Below are positions 9,188 to 20,213 of a stretch of DNA of 64,000 nt, piece after piece. The notes under the pieces were generated by a model. The model made no database searches. It saw only the letters and a program-made list of their open reading frames with translations, and was not told where the DNA came from. A program made the position numbers and the translations under genes. Location of the stretch: contig NZ_BAGK01000106.1 of the NCBI RefSeq assembly GCF_000308795.1, positions 62,001 to 126,000 on the forward strand, written 5' to 3'. This stretch comes from Nocardia thailandica NBRC 100428. GTDB taxonomy: Bacteria; Actinomycetota; Actinomycetes; Mycobacteriales; Mycobacteriaceae. The first letter of the stretch is position 1; the number at the start of each line of letters is the position of its first letter.

Positions 9188-9289
9188 GCCCTGTTCCCGG
9201 GGCTGTGCCGCGCCCCGACCGTGGTCGGGGTTCCACGTAACGTGCATCGTTCTCACACGGTGGGGTGGTTGCGGCGGCGCGCTTCGCGG

Positions 9290-9850
9290 TTATCGCAACT
9301 CGGTCCGCTCCCGGCCGAAGAGCACCGAATCGCGGGGTTCGCCCCGGAATACGAGGTGCGATCGCAGCACGGCCTCGCGAGTGAACCCGCACCGTTCGGC
9401 GACGCGCTGGGACGCGAGATTGTCGGGCGCGCAGGTGACCTCGAGGCGTGCCAGCGCCAGATCGACGAAAGCCCACTCCGCCAGGAGCGCGACGGTGCGC
9501 GTGGCGAGGCCACGTCCACGGGCAGACGCCGCGAGCCAGTAGCCGACAGCCGCTCGGCGGTCCGCGGCGGAGACGTCGTAGAGCGAGCACCCACCCAGTA
9601 CTCGGTCGGGGTCGGGCGCGTCGACGATCGCGAACGCGATCTCCTCACCACGCGACCGGGCCGCTTCCTCGACGGCGAAACGTGTTCTCACGTGATCTTC
9701 GGTGAATGCCCCGACCAGCGGCCAGGAGAATCGCAGGCACAGTGGATCGTCGAACCCGGCGAATCGCTGTGGGATATCGGTGAGCCGCCATGCGCGCAGG
9801 GCGACGACGCCGTCGCTCAACGGCGAAGGGGGATGGATCAAGGCGGGCAT
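9290..9850 (-). CDS. GNAT acetyltransferase, RimJ/RimL type
   Basis: A 186-residue GNAT enzyme that should transfer acetyl from acetyl-CoA to an amine or a protein N-terminus. The family layout is clear: a start LRAWRLTDIPQ, the AVGYWLAASARGRGLATRTV motif A pyrophosphate loop, then ARLEVTCAPDNLASQRVAERCGF typical of RimJ/RimL-like members. The ATG follows AGGGAAGCAGG; an upstream in-frame ATG lacks a site. It stands alone, and the substrate cannot be told. Confidence 0.87.
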   Translation of the reverse strand: MPALIHPPSPLSDGVVALRAWRLTDIPQRFAGFDDPLCLRFSWPLVGAFTEDHVRTRFAVEEAARSRGEEIAFAIVDAPDPDRVLGGCSLYDVSAADRRAAVGYWLAASARGRGLATRTVALLAEWAFVDLALARLEVTCAPDNLASQRVAERCGFTREAVLRSHLVFRGEPRDSVLFGRERTELR

Positions 9851-10136
9851 CGTGCCTGCTTCCCTGGGATCTCGACGGCCCGCGCAGGGCAAGAGAAGAC
9901 TATCGCAGTGCCTGCGACGACCCGCGCCGCGAGGCCTGCCCCGACGATCTGGAGGGCGCTTCGGGATCGGATCGGGCCACCACAGGCATCACCTACCCGT
10001 CGGGGACGTGAGTTCGTTCACCGAGCCGTTCGTGCCAGGCACGTCGGTCCGAGTAGAAATCGGCCGCCCGGGAACTGCCTCAGTGGGCCCGCCGGTGTCG
10101 TCGGTGAGGTCCGGCCGACGACGACCAGGAGGTCCC

Positions 10137-11330
10137 ATGCTCGATTCCGCCGGTGATGTGCGGGCGTTCGACGCCCGCGTGGCGGACGCCGAAATCGATG
10201 ATCTGCGTGCCCGGTTGGGCGCGGCGCGATTCCCCGAGGCCGAGACGGTCGGTGCCATCGGGCCGGGCGCGGCCCGGTGGGGGCAGGGCGTGCCGCTGGC
10301 CGACCTGGTCGATCTGGTGGACTACTGGCGCACCGGGTACGACTGGCGGTCGTTCGAGGCGCGGCTCGGCGACATCGGCCAGTTCCGGACGAGCATCGAC
10401 GGGCTCGGCATCCACTTCCTGCACCGCAGATCGGCGCGCGCGGACGCCACGCCGCTGCTGCTGACGCACGGCTGGCCCGACAGCGTCGTCCGGTTCGTCG
10501 ACGTGGTGGCGGAGCTGGCCGACCCGCGGGACGCGGACGCGCCCGCCTTCCACGTCGTGGTGCCGTCGCTGCCGGGATTCGGATTCAGCGACAAGCCCGC
10601 CGCCACCGGGTGGGGCACGGAGCGGATCGCCGCCGCATGGGTCGCGCTGATGGCACGGCTCGGCTACGGCGAATTCCTCGCGCACGGCGGCGACTGGGGC
10701 GGCAACATCACCACCGTGCTCGGCGGGCGGTTCCCGGAGCACGTCCTCGGCATCCACACCACCTTCGCCGAGGCACCGCCCGGCCTGTCGACCGAGGGGC
10801 TCACGGACGCCGAGCGCGCCTGGGTGCGGGAGACCCGCGACTTCTGGCGATATCGCGCGGCCTACGCCGAGCAGCAGGCGACTCGGCCGCAGACGATCGG
10901 CTACGCGCTGGTGGATTCGCCGGTCGGGTTGCTCGCCTGGATCCTCGACAAGTTCGCCGAGTGGAGCGACACCGACGACAGCCCGTTCGAGACCATCTCC
11001 CGCGACCGCCTTCTCGACGACGTGAGCCTGTACTGGTTCACCCGGACCGGGGCGTCGGCGGCCCGGATCTACCACGAGAGCCACAATTCGCTCGATCCCG
11101 CGCTGCGGGTCGACGTCCCGGCGGCGCTGACGATGTATCCCCGCGATGTCGAGAAGTGCCCGCGTCCCTGGGCACGGGAGCGCTACCGGCGGATCGTCCG
11201 GTGGACGACTCCGGCGCGCGGCGGGCACTTCCCGTCGCTGGAGGTCCCCGAGTACTTCGTCGAGGACCTGCGCGCGGGCCTGTCGGCGGTCCTGGCCGAG
11301 GCGGTCAGAACCCCAGATCGCGGCCGATGA
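10137..11330 (+). CDS. Epoxide hydrolase (EHN-domain family)
   Basis: A 397-residue alpha/beta-hydrolase with the N-terminal lid domain of microsomal-type epoxide hydrolases (DDLRARLGAARFPE, WRTGYDWRSFE). The oxyanion segment HGWPDS and the nucleophile Asp186 in GGDWGG are present, with a C-terminal GGHFPSLEVPE supplying the histidine. The enzyme adds water to epoxides, giving vicinal diols. The ATG follows AGGAGG. The end overlaps the convergent acyl-CoA dehydrogenase by 26 bases. Detoxification or degradation of an alkene-derived epoxide is likely; the substrate is unknown. Confidence 0.92.
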   Translation: MLDSAGDVRAFDARVADAEIDDLRARLGAARFPEAETVGAIGPGAARWGQGVPLADLVDLVDYWRTGYDWRSFEARLGDIGQFRTSIDGLGIHFLHRRSARADATPLLLTHGWPDSVVRFVDVVAELADPRDADAPAFHVVVPSLPGFGFSDKPAATGWGTERIAAAWVALMARLGYGEFLAHGGDWGGNITTVLGGRFPEHVLGIHTTFAEAPPGLSTEGLTDAERAWVRETRDFWRYRAAYAEQQATRPQTIGYALVDSPVGLLAWILDKFAEWSDTDDSPFETISRDRLLDDVSLYWFTRTGASAARIYHESHNSLDPALRVDVPAALTMYPRDVEKCPRPWARERYRRIVRWTTPARGGHFPSLEVPEYFVEDLRAGLSAVLAEAVRTPDRGR

Positions 11331-12450
11331 TCTCCTTCATGATCTCGTTCGAGCCGGCCCAGATCTTGGTCACGCGCGCGTCCATCCACGCCCGGGCGAC
11401 GCGGTATTCGCGCATGTAGCCGTAGCCGCCGTGCAGCTGGACACAGTGGTCGAGGACTTCGTTCTGGACCTGGGCGGCCCACCACTTGGCCTTGGCGGCG
11501 TCAACCGAGGAGAGCTTGCCCTCGGCGTGTTCGGCGACCGCGGCGTCGACGAAGGCCTGGGCGACCTCGATCTTGGTGACCAGCTCGGCGAGCAGGAACT
11601 TGTTGTGCTGGAAGGAGCCGATCGCCGCGCCGAAGGCCTTGCGCTCCTTGGTGTAGTCGATGGTCTCGGCGAGGATCTGTTTGGCGTGGGCGACGTTGGC
11701 GACCGCGGCGCCGATGCGTTCCTGGGGCAGGCGTTCCATCATGTGCACGAAGCCGCGGTCCTGATCGCCGAGGAGCGCCTCGGCGGGCAGGCGGACGTTG
11801 TCGAAGAACAGCTCGGCGGTGTCGGCCTCGGGCTGGCCGACCTTGTCGAGCTTGCGGCCGCGCTGGAAACCGGGCAGGGACACGTCGACCAGGAACAGGC
11901 TGATGCCCTTGGCGCGCTTGCCGGGGCTGGTGCGGGCGGCGACCACGACCACGTCGGCGGTGAACCCGTTGGTGATGAAGGTCTTGCCGCCGTTGAGGAT
12001 CCAGTCCGAGCCGTCGCGCACGGCGGTGGATTCCAGGGCGGCCAGGTCCGAACCGGCCGAGGGTTCGGTCATGCCGATGGCCGAGACGACCTCGCCGGTG
12101 GCGAAACGGGGCAGCCACTCCTGCTTGACGTTGTCCGAGGCCAGATCGACGAGATAGGGCACGACGACGTCGAAATGGATGCTCATGCTCGACGCCAGCG
12201 CCATGTTGACCGCGGCGAACTCCTCGATGGCCGCGGCGTTGAAACGGTAGTCGCCTGCTTCACCGCCGCCGTAGGTCTCGGGGATCTCGAGGCCGAGCAC
12301 GCCCTGCTTGCCTGCGGCGCGCCACACCTCCCGCGCGATGAGCTTGTTCTCGGCGAAGGAGTCGGCGTGGGGGAGGACCTCGCGGGTGATCCAGTCGTGC
12401 ACCGAGCGGCGGAAGTCGTCGTGATCGGCGGTGAAAACGGAACGCTGCAT
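11305..12450 (-). CDS. Acyl-CoA dehydrogenase
   Basis: A 381-residue FAD enzyme that introduces the alpha-beta double bond of acyl-CoA. It shows the usual order: an N-terminal helical domain, IGMTEPSAGSDLAAL and the flavin-binding strand (WILNGGKTFITNG), the C-terminal HGGYGYMREY and IWAGSNEIMKEIIGRD, where the glutamate before the last helix is the usual catalytic base. Full length and intact. It is not in an obvious operon, so the preferred chain length or substrate cannot be stated. Confidence 0.93.
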   Translation of the reverse strand: MQRSVFTADHDDFRRSVHDWITREVLPHADSFAENKLIAREVWRAAGKQGVLGLEIPETYGGGEAGDYRFNAAAIEEFAAVNMALASSMSIHFDVVVPYLVDLASDNVKQEWLPRFATGEVVSAIGMTEPSAGSDLAALESTAVRDGSDWILNGGKTFITNGFTADVVVVAARTSPGKRAKGISLFLVDVSLPGFQRGRKLDKVGQPEADTAELFFDNVRLPAEALLGDQDRGFVHMMERLPQERIGAAVANVAHAKQILAETIDYTKERKAFGAAIGSFQHNKFLLAELVTKIEVAQAFVDAAVAEHAEGKLSSVDAAKAKWWAAQVQNEVLDHCVQLHGGYGYMREYRVARAWMDARVTKIWAGSNEIMKEIIGRDLGF

Positions 12451-12481
12451 TACCGCATTGTGCGGATCGGCTGCGGATCAA

Positions 12482-13390
12482 TCAATCGGCGGCACCGGCG
12501 GCGGCACGCAGCGCGGCGCGGGCCGCGGCGACGATCGGGTGCGCGCCGGTGCCTCGCCGATAGGCCAGGCCGAGGTGGCGGCGGGTCGGCAGCGCGGTGA
12601 GCGCGACGCCGGCGGGCGGGCCGTCCAGCGCGGCCTCCGGCACGATCGCCACCCCCTGTCCGGCCGCGACCAGGGCCAGGACGGTGCCGAAATCGTCCGC
12701 GTGATGGCGGATGCGCGGGGTGAATCCGGCCGCCTGGCAGGTGCGGACGGTCATGGTGTGGCAGAGCGTGCCGGGGGTGCCCGCGATCCAGGGCGCCTCC
12801 CGGTGTGCGGGCAGGGACTCGATGGTGGCGGGCGCGGCGGTTGCGGCCACCTCGCCGCGGGCGGGCGCGGCCAGGTAGAGGGTCTCGGTGCCGAGGGAGT
12901 CGATGTCGAGCCCGGGGTCGGCCGCGGCGGGGACGTAGTCGTACTCGTGGGTCAGCGCCACGTCGAGGCTGTCGGCGCGCAGGGCGGAGGCGACGTCGGC
13001 CGGGTCGGTCTCGATGACGGCGAGTTCGAGCGCGGGATGGGCGGTGGCGAGGGTGACCAGGGCGGGGGAGACCAGCGTGCGGGCGGCGGTCGGGTACGCG
13101 CCGATGCGCAGGGAGCCGGTCAGCTGGGCGCGGGCGGCGGCCAGCTCGGCCTCGGCCTGGGCCAGCACGGCGAGGACCCGCTCGGTGTGCGCGACCAGGG
13201 TCCGGGCGGCCGGGGTCAGCGCGACGCGGCGGCCGGTGCGCTCGAGCAGGGGCACGCCCGCCTCGCGTTCCAGGGCGGCCAGCTGCTGCGACACCGCCGA
13301 GGCGGTGTAGTTCACGGCCTCGGCGGCCGCGGCGATCGTGCCGTGATGGGCCAGTTCGCGCAGCAGGCGCAGGCGCCGGACATCGAGCAT
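12482..13390 (-). CDS. LysR-type transcriptional regulator
   Basis: A 302-residue LTTR with a winged helix-turn-helix at residues 1-60 (TIAAAAEAVNYTASAVSQQLAALE) and a two-lobed effector-binding domain to the end. It is divergent from a DapA-like gene, with a 70-base gap containing a T-N11-A element, so it probably controls that gene in response to a substrate-related ligand. Standard length, no anomalies. Confidence 0.93.
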   Translation of the reverse strand: MLDVRRLRLLRELAHHGTIAAAAEAVNYTASAVSQQLAALEREAGVPLLERTGRRVALTPAARTLVAHTERVLAVLAQAEAELAAARAQLTGSLRIGAYPTAARTLVSPALVTLATAHPALELAVIETDPADVASALRADSLDVALTHEYDYVPAAADPGLDIDSLGTETLYLAAPARGEVAATAAPATIESLPAHREAPWIAGTPGTLCHTMTVRTCQAAGFTPRIRHHADDFGTVLALVAAGQGVAIVPEAALDGPPAGVALTALPTRRHLGLAYRRGTGAHPIVAAARAALRAAAGAAD

Positions 13391-13398
13391 AAGAACAG

Positions 13399-13415
13399 CT
13401 TACGATCCACGGAAG
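13399..13415. promoter_or_regulatory. Candidate LysR box (T-N11-A)
   Basis: CTT-N11-AAG, a dyad of the T-N11-A form used by LysR regulators, lies nine bases upstream of the LysR start and about 45 bases before the DapA-like ATG. The match is short, so it rests mainly on its position. Confidence 0.4.
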
Positions 13416-13460
13416 CAACGTGAACTGGATCTGTCGTGACTCGCGCCCGACGATGGGGAC

Positions 13461-14366
13461 ATGACCGATCTGCAGGGACTGTTCGTCCCCCTCGTCACCC
13501 CGTTCGGCCCGGGCGGCGAGGTCGCCGCCGACGCGCTCGAAGCCCTCGCCCACACGGTGCTGACCGACGGGGCCCGTGGCCTGGTCGCGCTGGGCACGAC
13601 CGGGGAGCCTGCCACGCTGACGCCCGGCGAGCGCGCGCTCGTCCTCGAGGTGTGCGCCCGGGTGTGCGCCGAGCGCGGGGCGCCGCTGATCGTCGGCGCC
13701 GGGTCCAACGCCACCGCCGACACGCGGGCCGGGCTCGCGGCGCTGCCCCGCACGGCCACGGCCGCGCTGGTCCCCGTGCCCTACTATCTGCGGCCGAGTG
13801 CCGACGGGGTGGTGGCGCACTTCACCGAACTCGCCGCCGCGAGCCGCGTGCCGCTGCTGATCTACAACATCCCCTATCGCACCGCCTGCGTGCTGGACGC
13901 CGACACCCTCGTGCGCCTGGCCGCGATCCCGAACATCGCCGGCTTCAAGCATTCCGTCGGCGGGGTCGACGCGACCACCGTCGAGTTGCTCGCGCGCGTG
14001 GGGGACCGCAGCACCGTCCTGGCCGGAGACGACCGCTTCGCGCCCGCCCTGCTCGCGCTCGGCGGCCACGGCGGGATCCTCGCCGCCGCCCACGTCGCCA
14101 CCGCCGAGTACGCCGCGCTCGTCGAGGCGTGGCGGGCGGGCGACCTCGGCCGGGCCCGCGCCCTGGGCAACGCGCTCGACGCCGTGGCTGACGCGCTGTT
14201 CGCCGAACCCAATCCGGCCGTGGCCAAGGCCGTGCTCGCGGCGCAGGGGCGCATCCCCACCCCCGGCCTGCGGCTGCCGCTGCTGCCCGCCTCGGCCACG
14301 GCGACCGAACGCGCGCTGTCCGCGCTCGACCGGCTGCGCACCGCCACGGTGCCCGCCCCGCGGTGA
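13461..14366 (+). CDS. DapA/N-acetylneuraminate lyase-family aldolase
   Basis: A 301-residue class I aldolase of the dihydrodipicolinate synthase superfamily. Visible are the GTTGEPATL phosphate/carboxylate loop, Tyr135 in LLIYNIPY and the Schiff-base Lys163 in GFKHSVG. The family condenses or cleaves 2-keto acids such as pyruvate. A divergent private LysR regulator and the absence of other lysine genes suggest a catabolic or specialised lyase rather than the housekeeping DapA. The ATG has GATGGGGAC upstream, a weak site. Confidence 0.88.
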   Translation: MTDLQGLFVPLVTPFGPGGEVAADALEALAHTVLTDGARGLVALGTTGEPATLTPGERALVLEVCARVCAERGAPLIVGAGSNATADTRAGLAALPRTATAALVPVPYYLRPSADGVVAHFTELAAASRVPLLIYNIPYRTACVLDADTLVRLAAIPNIAGFKHSVGGVDATTVELLARVGDRSTVLAGDDRFAPALLALGGHGGILAAAHVATAEYAALVEAWRAGDLGRARALGNALDAVADALFAEPNPAVAKAVLAAQGRIPTPGLRLPLLPASATATERALSALDRLRTATVPAPR

Positions 14367-14476
14367 CGGCCGCCGCGGGGTCCCACTTGCGGCGACCGCC
14401 GCGATGGGGCCGTCCGGCAGCCGAGCGCCGCGGATGGTGTGCAGTCGATGCGAGATGGCAGCGAGTGCAGAAAGAT

Positions 14477-15097
14477 TCAGGTCAGTGTGATCCGCCCGCC
14501 GGGCCCGGACAGCTCCGCGGTCAGGCTCGCCGAGGTTCCCCGCGCGACCGGCAACCGCGCACCCAGTGCGTCGAGCGCGGCCGCGGCCCTCTCGGGGTCG
14601 GGATGGGTGGCGGTGAACGAGACCAGGTCGACCGTGGGCAGCGCGGCCGACGGATGCGGCGAGTCCAGCCAATCGATGAGGTACGGCACGACCGCGACCC
14701 CGGAGGTGTCGGCGGGGGTGGCCAGTTCCCAGCACAGCTCGACGCCCTCGGGAGTGGTGCGGCCCAGAGGGCGCGGGTCGCCGGGGTCGTGCCCGGCGGC
14801 ACGGGCCTTCTCGACGGCCGCGGCCAGGCCGTCGACGCGCACCAGCCACGCCGACAGGCGTGGGGCGTCGAGGGTGTCGAGTCCGAACGGACGCGGTGCG
14901 GCCGGTGTGGGCGCCCCGGTGTCGATCCCGATGACCTCGAGGTAGCCGCCCTCGGCGAGGCCGAGCAGGTGGTTGCGCGTGCCGATGCCGTCGTGGCGGC
15001 CGCCTGCCACGGGCGCCACGCCCAGCGCGGCGGTCAGGGCGGCCACGGTGGCGGAGAGGTCCGGCGTGGCCACTACCAAATGGTCCAGGGTGCTCAT
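14477..15097 (-). CDS. Glyoxalase-like VOC protein
   Basis: A 206-residue protein that begins with a vicinal-oxygen-chelate strand (LDHLVVATPDLSATVAALTAALG) and continues with a second similar half (VDLVSFTATHPDPERAAAALDALG), the layout of the glyoxalase-like PF13468 type. The function of that type is mostly unknown. The ATG was chosen because homology begins there, though no strong ribosome-binding site precedes it. It is divergent from the MFS pump gene, which hints at a resistance role without proving one. Confidence 0.75.
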   Translation of the reverse strand: MSTLDHLVVATPDLSATVAALTAALGVAPVAGGRHDGIGTRNHLLGLAEGGYLEVIGIDTGAPTPAAPRPFGLDTLDAPRLSAWLVRVDGLAAAVEKARAAGHDPGDPRPLGRTTPEGVELCWELATPADTSGVAVVPYLIDWLDSPHPSAALPTVDLVSFTATHPDPERAAAALDALGARLPVARGTSASLTAELSGPGGRITLT

Positions 15098-15200
15098 CCG
15101 CCGCACGGTAATCCGGCAAATCCGGCCGATCACGGGTCCGGCTCAGGATGACGGAAAAATTCGGCTGGTCATCCCGTCGCAAAGATGCCAGGCTTAACCG

Positions 15201-16730
15201 GTGACGAAACCTCCGGATATTCAGGACTCCAAGGCTCCTGACTCCGCCTCAGACAAGCTGGACGCTGCCGTGTTCAAGGTGGCGGGCGTGGTCGTGCTCG
15301 GCGCGGTGATGTCGATCCTCGACGTCACCGTGGTGACCGTGGCGATCCCGACCTTCATCAAGGACTTCGACACCACCGTCGAGATCGCCGCCTGGACCAT
15401 GACCGCCTACACCCTGGCCCTGGCCTCGGTGATCCCGCTGACCGGCTGGGCGGCCGACCGGTTCGGCACCAAACGCCTCTACATGCTGGCACTGACCTTC
15501 TTCATCATCGGCTCGATGCTGTGCTCGTACGCGTGGAACATCGAGTCGCTCATCGCGTTCCGCGTGGTGCAGGGCCTCGGCGGCGGCATGCTCATGCCGC
15601 TCGGCATGACGATCATGACCCATGCGGCGGGCCCGCAGCGCATCGGCCGCGTCATGGCCGTCCTCGGGGTGCCCATGCTGCTCGGCCCGATCTGCGGCCC
15701 GATCCTGGGCGGCTGGCTCATCGACGCCTACAGCTGGCACTGGATCTTCCGCATCAACCTGCCGCTGGGCCTGATCGCCCTGGCGCTGGCCTGGATCGTG
15801 TTCGAGGCCGACAAGCCCAAGCCCTCGGAGTCCTTCGACTTCATCGGCATGCTGCTGGCCTCGCCCGGCCTGGCGCTGTTCCTGTTCGGCGTCTCCTCCA
15901 TCCCGGAGGAGGGCACGGTGTTCGCCGCCCGGGTGCTGATCCCGGCGATCGTGGGCGCGGGCCTGCTGGTGGCCTTCGTGTTCCACGCCCTGCGCACCGA
16001 ACACCCGCTCATCGACCTGCGGTTGTTCGAGAACAAATCGTTGCGCTCGGCGGTGCTGACCATGTCGACCTTCGCGATCGCGTTCTTCGGCGCGGGCCTG
16101 CTGCTGCCCAGCTACCTGCAGCAGGTGCGCGGCGAGTCGTCGCTGGATTCGGGCCTGCTCATGGCCCCGCAGGGCATCGGCGCGATGCTGACCATGCCGA
16201 TCGCGGGCTACCTGGTCGACAAGATCGGCCCGGGCAAGGTGGTCATGTTCGGTATCAGCGTCATGACCGTCTCGCTGACCGTGTTCACCCAGCTCGAGGC
16301 CGACACCTCCTACCTGCTGCTGGGCGGCGCGCTGTTCGTGATGGGTCTCGGCATGGGCTGCACCATGATGCCGGTGATGACCGCGGCCATCCAGACGCTG
16401 ACCCACGCGCAGGTGGCGCGCGGCTCGACGCTGATGAACATCGTCAACCAGACCGCGGCCTCCATCGGCACCGCGATCATGTCGGTGGTGCTGGCCGGCC
16501 AGCTGACCGACGCGGCCAAGATCGGCATCGCGTCCAACATCACCCCCGAGCTCGTGGCCGGTGTCCCGCAGCCGGTGATCGACGCCGGGCTCGACCAGGC
16601 GGCCGACGCGTTCAGCAACACCTATCTGGTGGCGGTCATCCTGGCCGCGCTGACGCTGATCCCGGCGTTCTTCCTGCCGCGCAGCAAGCCGGCCGCGCCG
16701 GTCGACCCCGAGGCGATGATCGCGCACTGA
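15201..16730 (+). CDS. MFS multidrug exporter, DHA2 (EmrB/QacA) family
   Basis: A 509-residue proton-driven exporter with about 14 membrane helices. The DHA2 antiporter motif C region (GVPMLLGPICGPILGGWL) and motif A (GWAADRFGTKR) are clear. Start is GTG with a poor ribosome-binding site, so the mRNA may be leaderless or begin just upstream. A strong hairpin terminator lies 12 bases after the stop. Likely exports lipophilic drugs or metabolites. Confidence 0.92.
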   Translation: MTKPPDIQDSKAPDSASDKLDAAVFKVAGVVVLGAVMSILDVTVVTVAIPTFIKDFDTTVEIAAWTMTAYTLALASVIPLTGWAADRFGTKRLYMLALTFFIIGSMLCSYAWNIESLIAFRVVQGLGGGMLMPLGMTIMTHAAGPQRIGRVMAVLGVPMLLGPICGPILGGWLIDAYSWHWIFRINLPLGLIALALAWIVFEADKPKPSESFDFIGMLLASPGLALFLFGVSSIPEEGTVFAARVLIPAIVGAGLLVAFVFHALRTEHPLIDLRLFENKSLRSAVLTMSTFAIAFFGAGLLLPSYLQQVRGESSLDSGLLMAPQGIGAMLTMPIAGYLVDKIGPGKVVMFGISVMTVSLTVFTQLEADTSYLLLGGALFVMGLGMGCTMMPVMTAAIQTLTHAQVARGSTLMNIVNQTAASIGTAIMSVVLAGQLTDAAKIGIASNITPELVAGVPQPVIDAGLDQAADAFSNTYLVAVILAALTLIPAFFLPRSKPAAPVDPEAMIAH

Positions 16731-16742
16731 CCCCGCGCAGCA

Positions 16743-16776
16743 CGAAGCCCGGGCCGGCACGCCGGCCCGGGCTTCG
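16743..16776. terminator. Bidirectional hairpin terminator
   Basis: A perfect 16-bp stem (CGAAGCCCGGGCCGGC and its complement) closes on a 2-base centre between the convergent MFS and cysteine desulfurase genes. It should end both transcripts; no long T-run is present, as is usual in this group. Confidence 0.85.
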
Positions 16777-16781
16777 CTGTT

Positions 16782-18447
<1,666 letters not shown>

Positions 18448-18476
<29 letters not shown>

Positions 18477-19380
18477 GGAACTTGTCCACCTCCGCTCCGT
18501 CGAGCACCGCGGTCGCGTCGTCGGTCAGGATCGCCAGCGAGCAGTACAGCGACACCAGATACGACGCGATCGCGCTGCGATCGATACCCATGAACTTCAC
18601 CGACAGACCCGGGCCCTGCTCACCCGCCAGACCCGGCTGGTAGAGCCCGACCACGCCCTGTCGGGACTCGCCGGTGCGGATGAGCAGGAACTTGGTCTTC
18701 CCGTCGGCCACGGGCACCTTGTCCGAGGGGATGATCGGGATGCCCCGCCAGGTGATGAACTGCGAACCGAAGAGGCTGACGGTCGCCGGGGGCACCCCAC
18801 GGCGGGTACATTCGCGGCCGAAGGCGGCCACCCCGAGCGGGTGGGTCAGGAAGAAGCCGGGCTCCTTCCAGACCTTGGTGATGAGGTTGTCCAGGTCGTC
18901 CGGGGTCGGGGGCCCGGCGATCGTCGACAGGCGCTGCTTGTCGGCGGTGTTGGCGATCAGCCCGTATTCGGGGCTGTTGATGAGCTCGCCCTCCTGGTGC
19001 TCCTTGATCGCCTCGATGGTCAGCCGCAGCTGCTGGGCGATCTGGTCGTGCGGGCTCGAGTAGAGGTCCGAGACCCGCGTGTGCACGTCGAGGATGGTGT
19101 TGACCGCCTTGAGGCGGTACTCGCGGGGATCCTTCTCGTAGTCGATGAAGGTCTCCGGCAGCGGCGACTCGTCGAAATTGTCGCACTGGATGTCCACGGT
19201 CTGTTCGTGGGTGACGCGGTTGCGCCGGTAGATGCCGGCCTCCACCGGCACCCAGTCCAGCAGATGCACCAGCCACCGGGGCGTGATGGATTCCATCTGC
19301 GGAACGGTCTTGGTGGCATTGGCCAGAGTGCGTGCGGCGACATCGCCGAGCGCGACGGGCTGTGGAGCGGGCTGAGACAT
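18448..19380 (-). CDS. Family 2A encapsulin shell protein
   Basis: A 310-residue HK97-fold shell protein of the SrpI / mycobacterial major-membrane-protein-I type. It has the Pro-rich N-terminal arm (SITPRWLVHLLDWVPVEAGIYRRN), the E-loop and P-domain region (ISTNTAD-like segment SPEYGLIANTADKQR) and the A-domain end (GIDRSAIASYLVSLYCSLAILTDDA). No cyclic-nucleotide domain is present, which separates it from family 2B. Known members self-assemble into roughly 25-nm cages enclosing a cysteine desulfurase, here encoded next in the operon. AAGGTGG precedes the ATG. The shell and cargo form a two-gene unit ended by a strong terminator. Role: probable sulfur sequestration. Confidence 0.95.
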
Positions 19381-19470
19381 CGAACCACCTTTACGCGAGA
19401 GGCAAATCGACGGTTACCGAGGCCGTCAGCCTAATCGCGGGGGTGCGAGCTGTCGTCGCGAGGTGTGACG

Positions 19471-19523
19471 AACAGCCTCCGCACCGCGTGAACGCTGTGT
19501 GAACGGGTGGCGCGGAGGCTGTT
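19471..19523 (-). terminator. Long-loop hairpin between the SRPBCC gene and the encapsulin operon
   Basis: AACAGCCTCCGC and its exact complement (12-bp arms) flank a 29-base loop that holds two copies of GTGAACG 11 bases apart. It starts nine bases after the SRPBCC stop on the same strand, so termination is the simplest reading. It also lies 90-140 bases upstream of the encapsulin ATG, so part of it could be a regulatory site. Confidence 0.55.
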
Positions 19524-19531
19524 TCGTGTGC

Positions 19532-19963
19532 TCAGGCGTAGCGGGCGACGAACTGGTCGAGCGAGCGTTCGACGTCGCCGCGGATGGCCTTGGCAACCGC
19601 CGAGCCGATCGGGCCGAACAGCGGTGCGCCGCCGAGATCGACGTCGAGCACCACCTCCGAACCGGGGCCCTTCGGCTTCACCTGCAACCCGAGCCCGATC
19701 TTGGTGCCGCCGATTCCCGCGCCCGAGAGCAGCATCTCCGCGGGCGGGTTGCTGCGTTTGATGGTCCACGTGACGCGATTGCGCATGCCCTTGACCTTGG
19801 CGACGCCGACGACGACCGTCCCCGGGGTGAGCTCGGTCGGCAGTTCGCTGCGCCACCCGTCGTGGATGGTCAGCCAGGTGCCCAGCTCGGACAGGTTCGA
19901 CGCGTGCTCCCACGTCTTCTCGGGAGGCAGTGGGACGTCGACGGAGAGTTTGAGTTTCGCCAC
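19532..19963 (-). CDS. SRPBCC (START-like) protein, Rv0910 family
   Basis: A 143-residue helix-grip protein, closely patterned like M. tuberculosis Rv0910 (opening VDVPLPPEKTWEHASNL and GTWLTIHDGWRSELP; ending GAPLFGPIGSAVAKAIRGDVE). Rv0910 has been described as a toxin paired with Rv0909, but no antitoxin-sized gene adjoins this copy. It may instead bind a hydrophobic ligand. It is upstream of and co-directional with the encapsulin operon, separated by 151 bases and a hairpin. Confidence 0.82.
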   Translation of the reverse strand: MAKLKLSVDVPLPPEKTWEHASNLSELGTWLTIHDGWRSELPTELTPGTVVVGVAKVKGMRNRVTWTIKRSNPPAEMLLSGAGIGGTKIGLGLQVKPKGPGSEVVLDVDLGGAPLFGPIGSAVAKAIRGDVERSLDQFVARYA

Positions 19964-20213
19964 GCCGCGATGGTATCCGGTACCGACGGTTCCGACGCGC
20001 CCCGGTCGGTCCGGAGACGATCTTGCCGGAGGCGGCCCGATCCCGGCCCGCGTGCCGGATTTGCTGCTAGGGTGTGCGAGTCGCCGGGCAGCGGGACGGA
20101 TCGTGGTGTGTCACAACCCTCGTGGCCGTTCGCGCCGGGCGAGTGCCTCCCGGGCGGGCCGGGCAGGGCCTATCGGTCAGGGCGCGGAATGACCGGCGAT
20201 GATGAAAGAGTAG

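Noticed and set aside
19532..19963. Toxin of a complete toxin-antitoxin pair
   Set aside because: The Rv0910-like protein has no adjacent antitoxin-sized gene, so only the SRPBCC assignment is kept.
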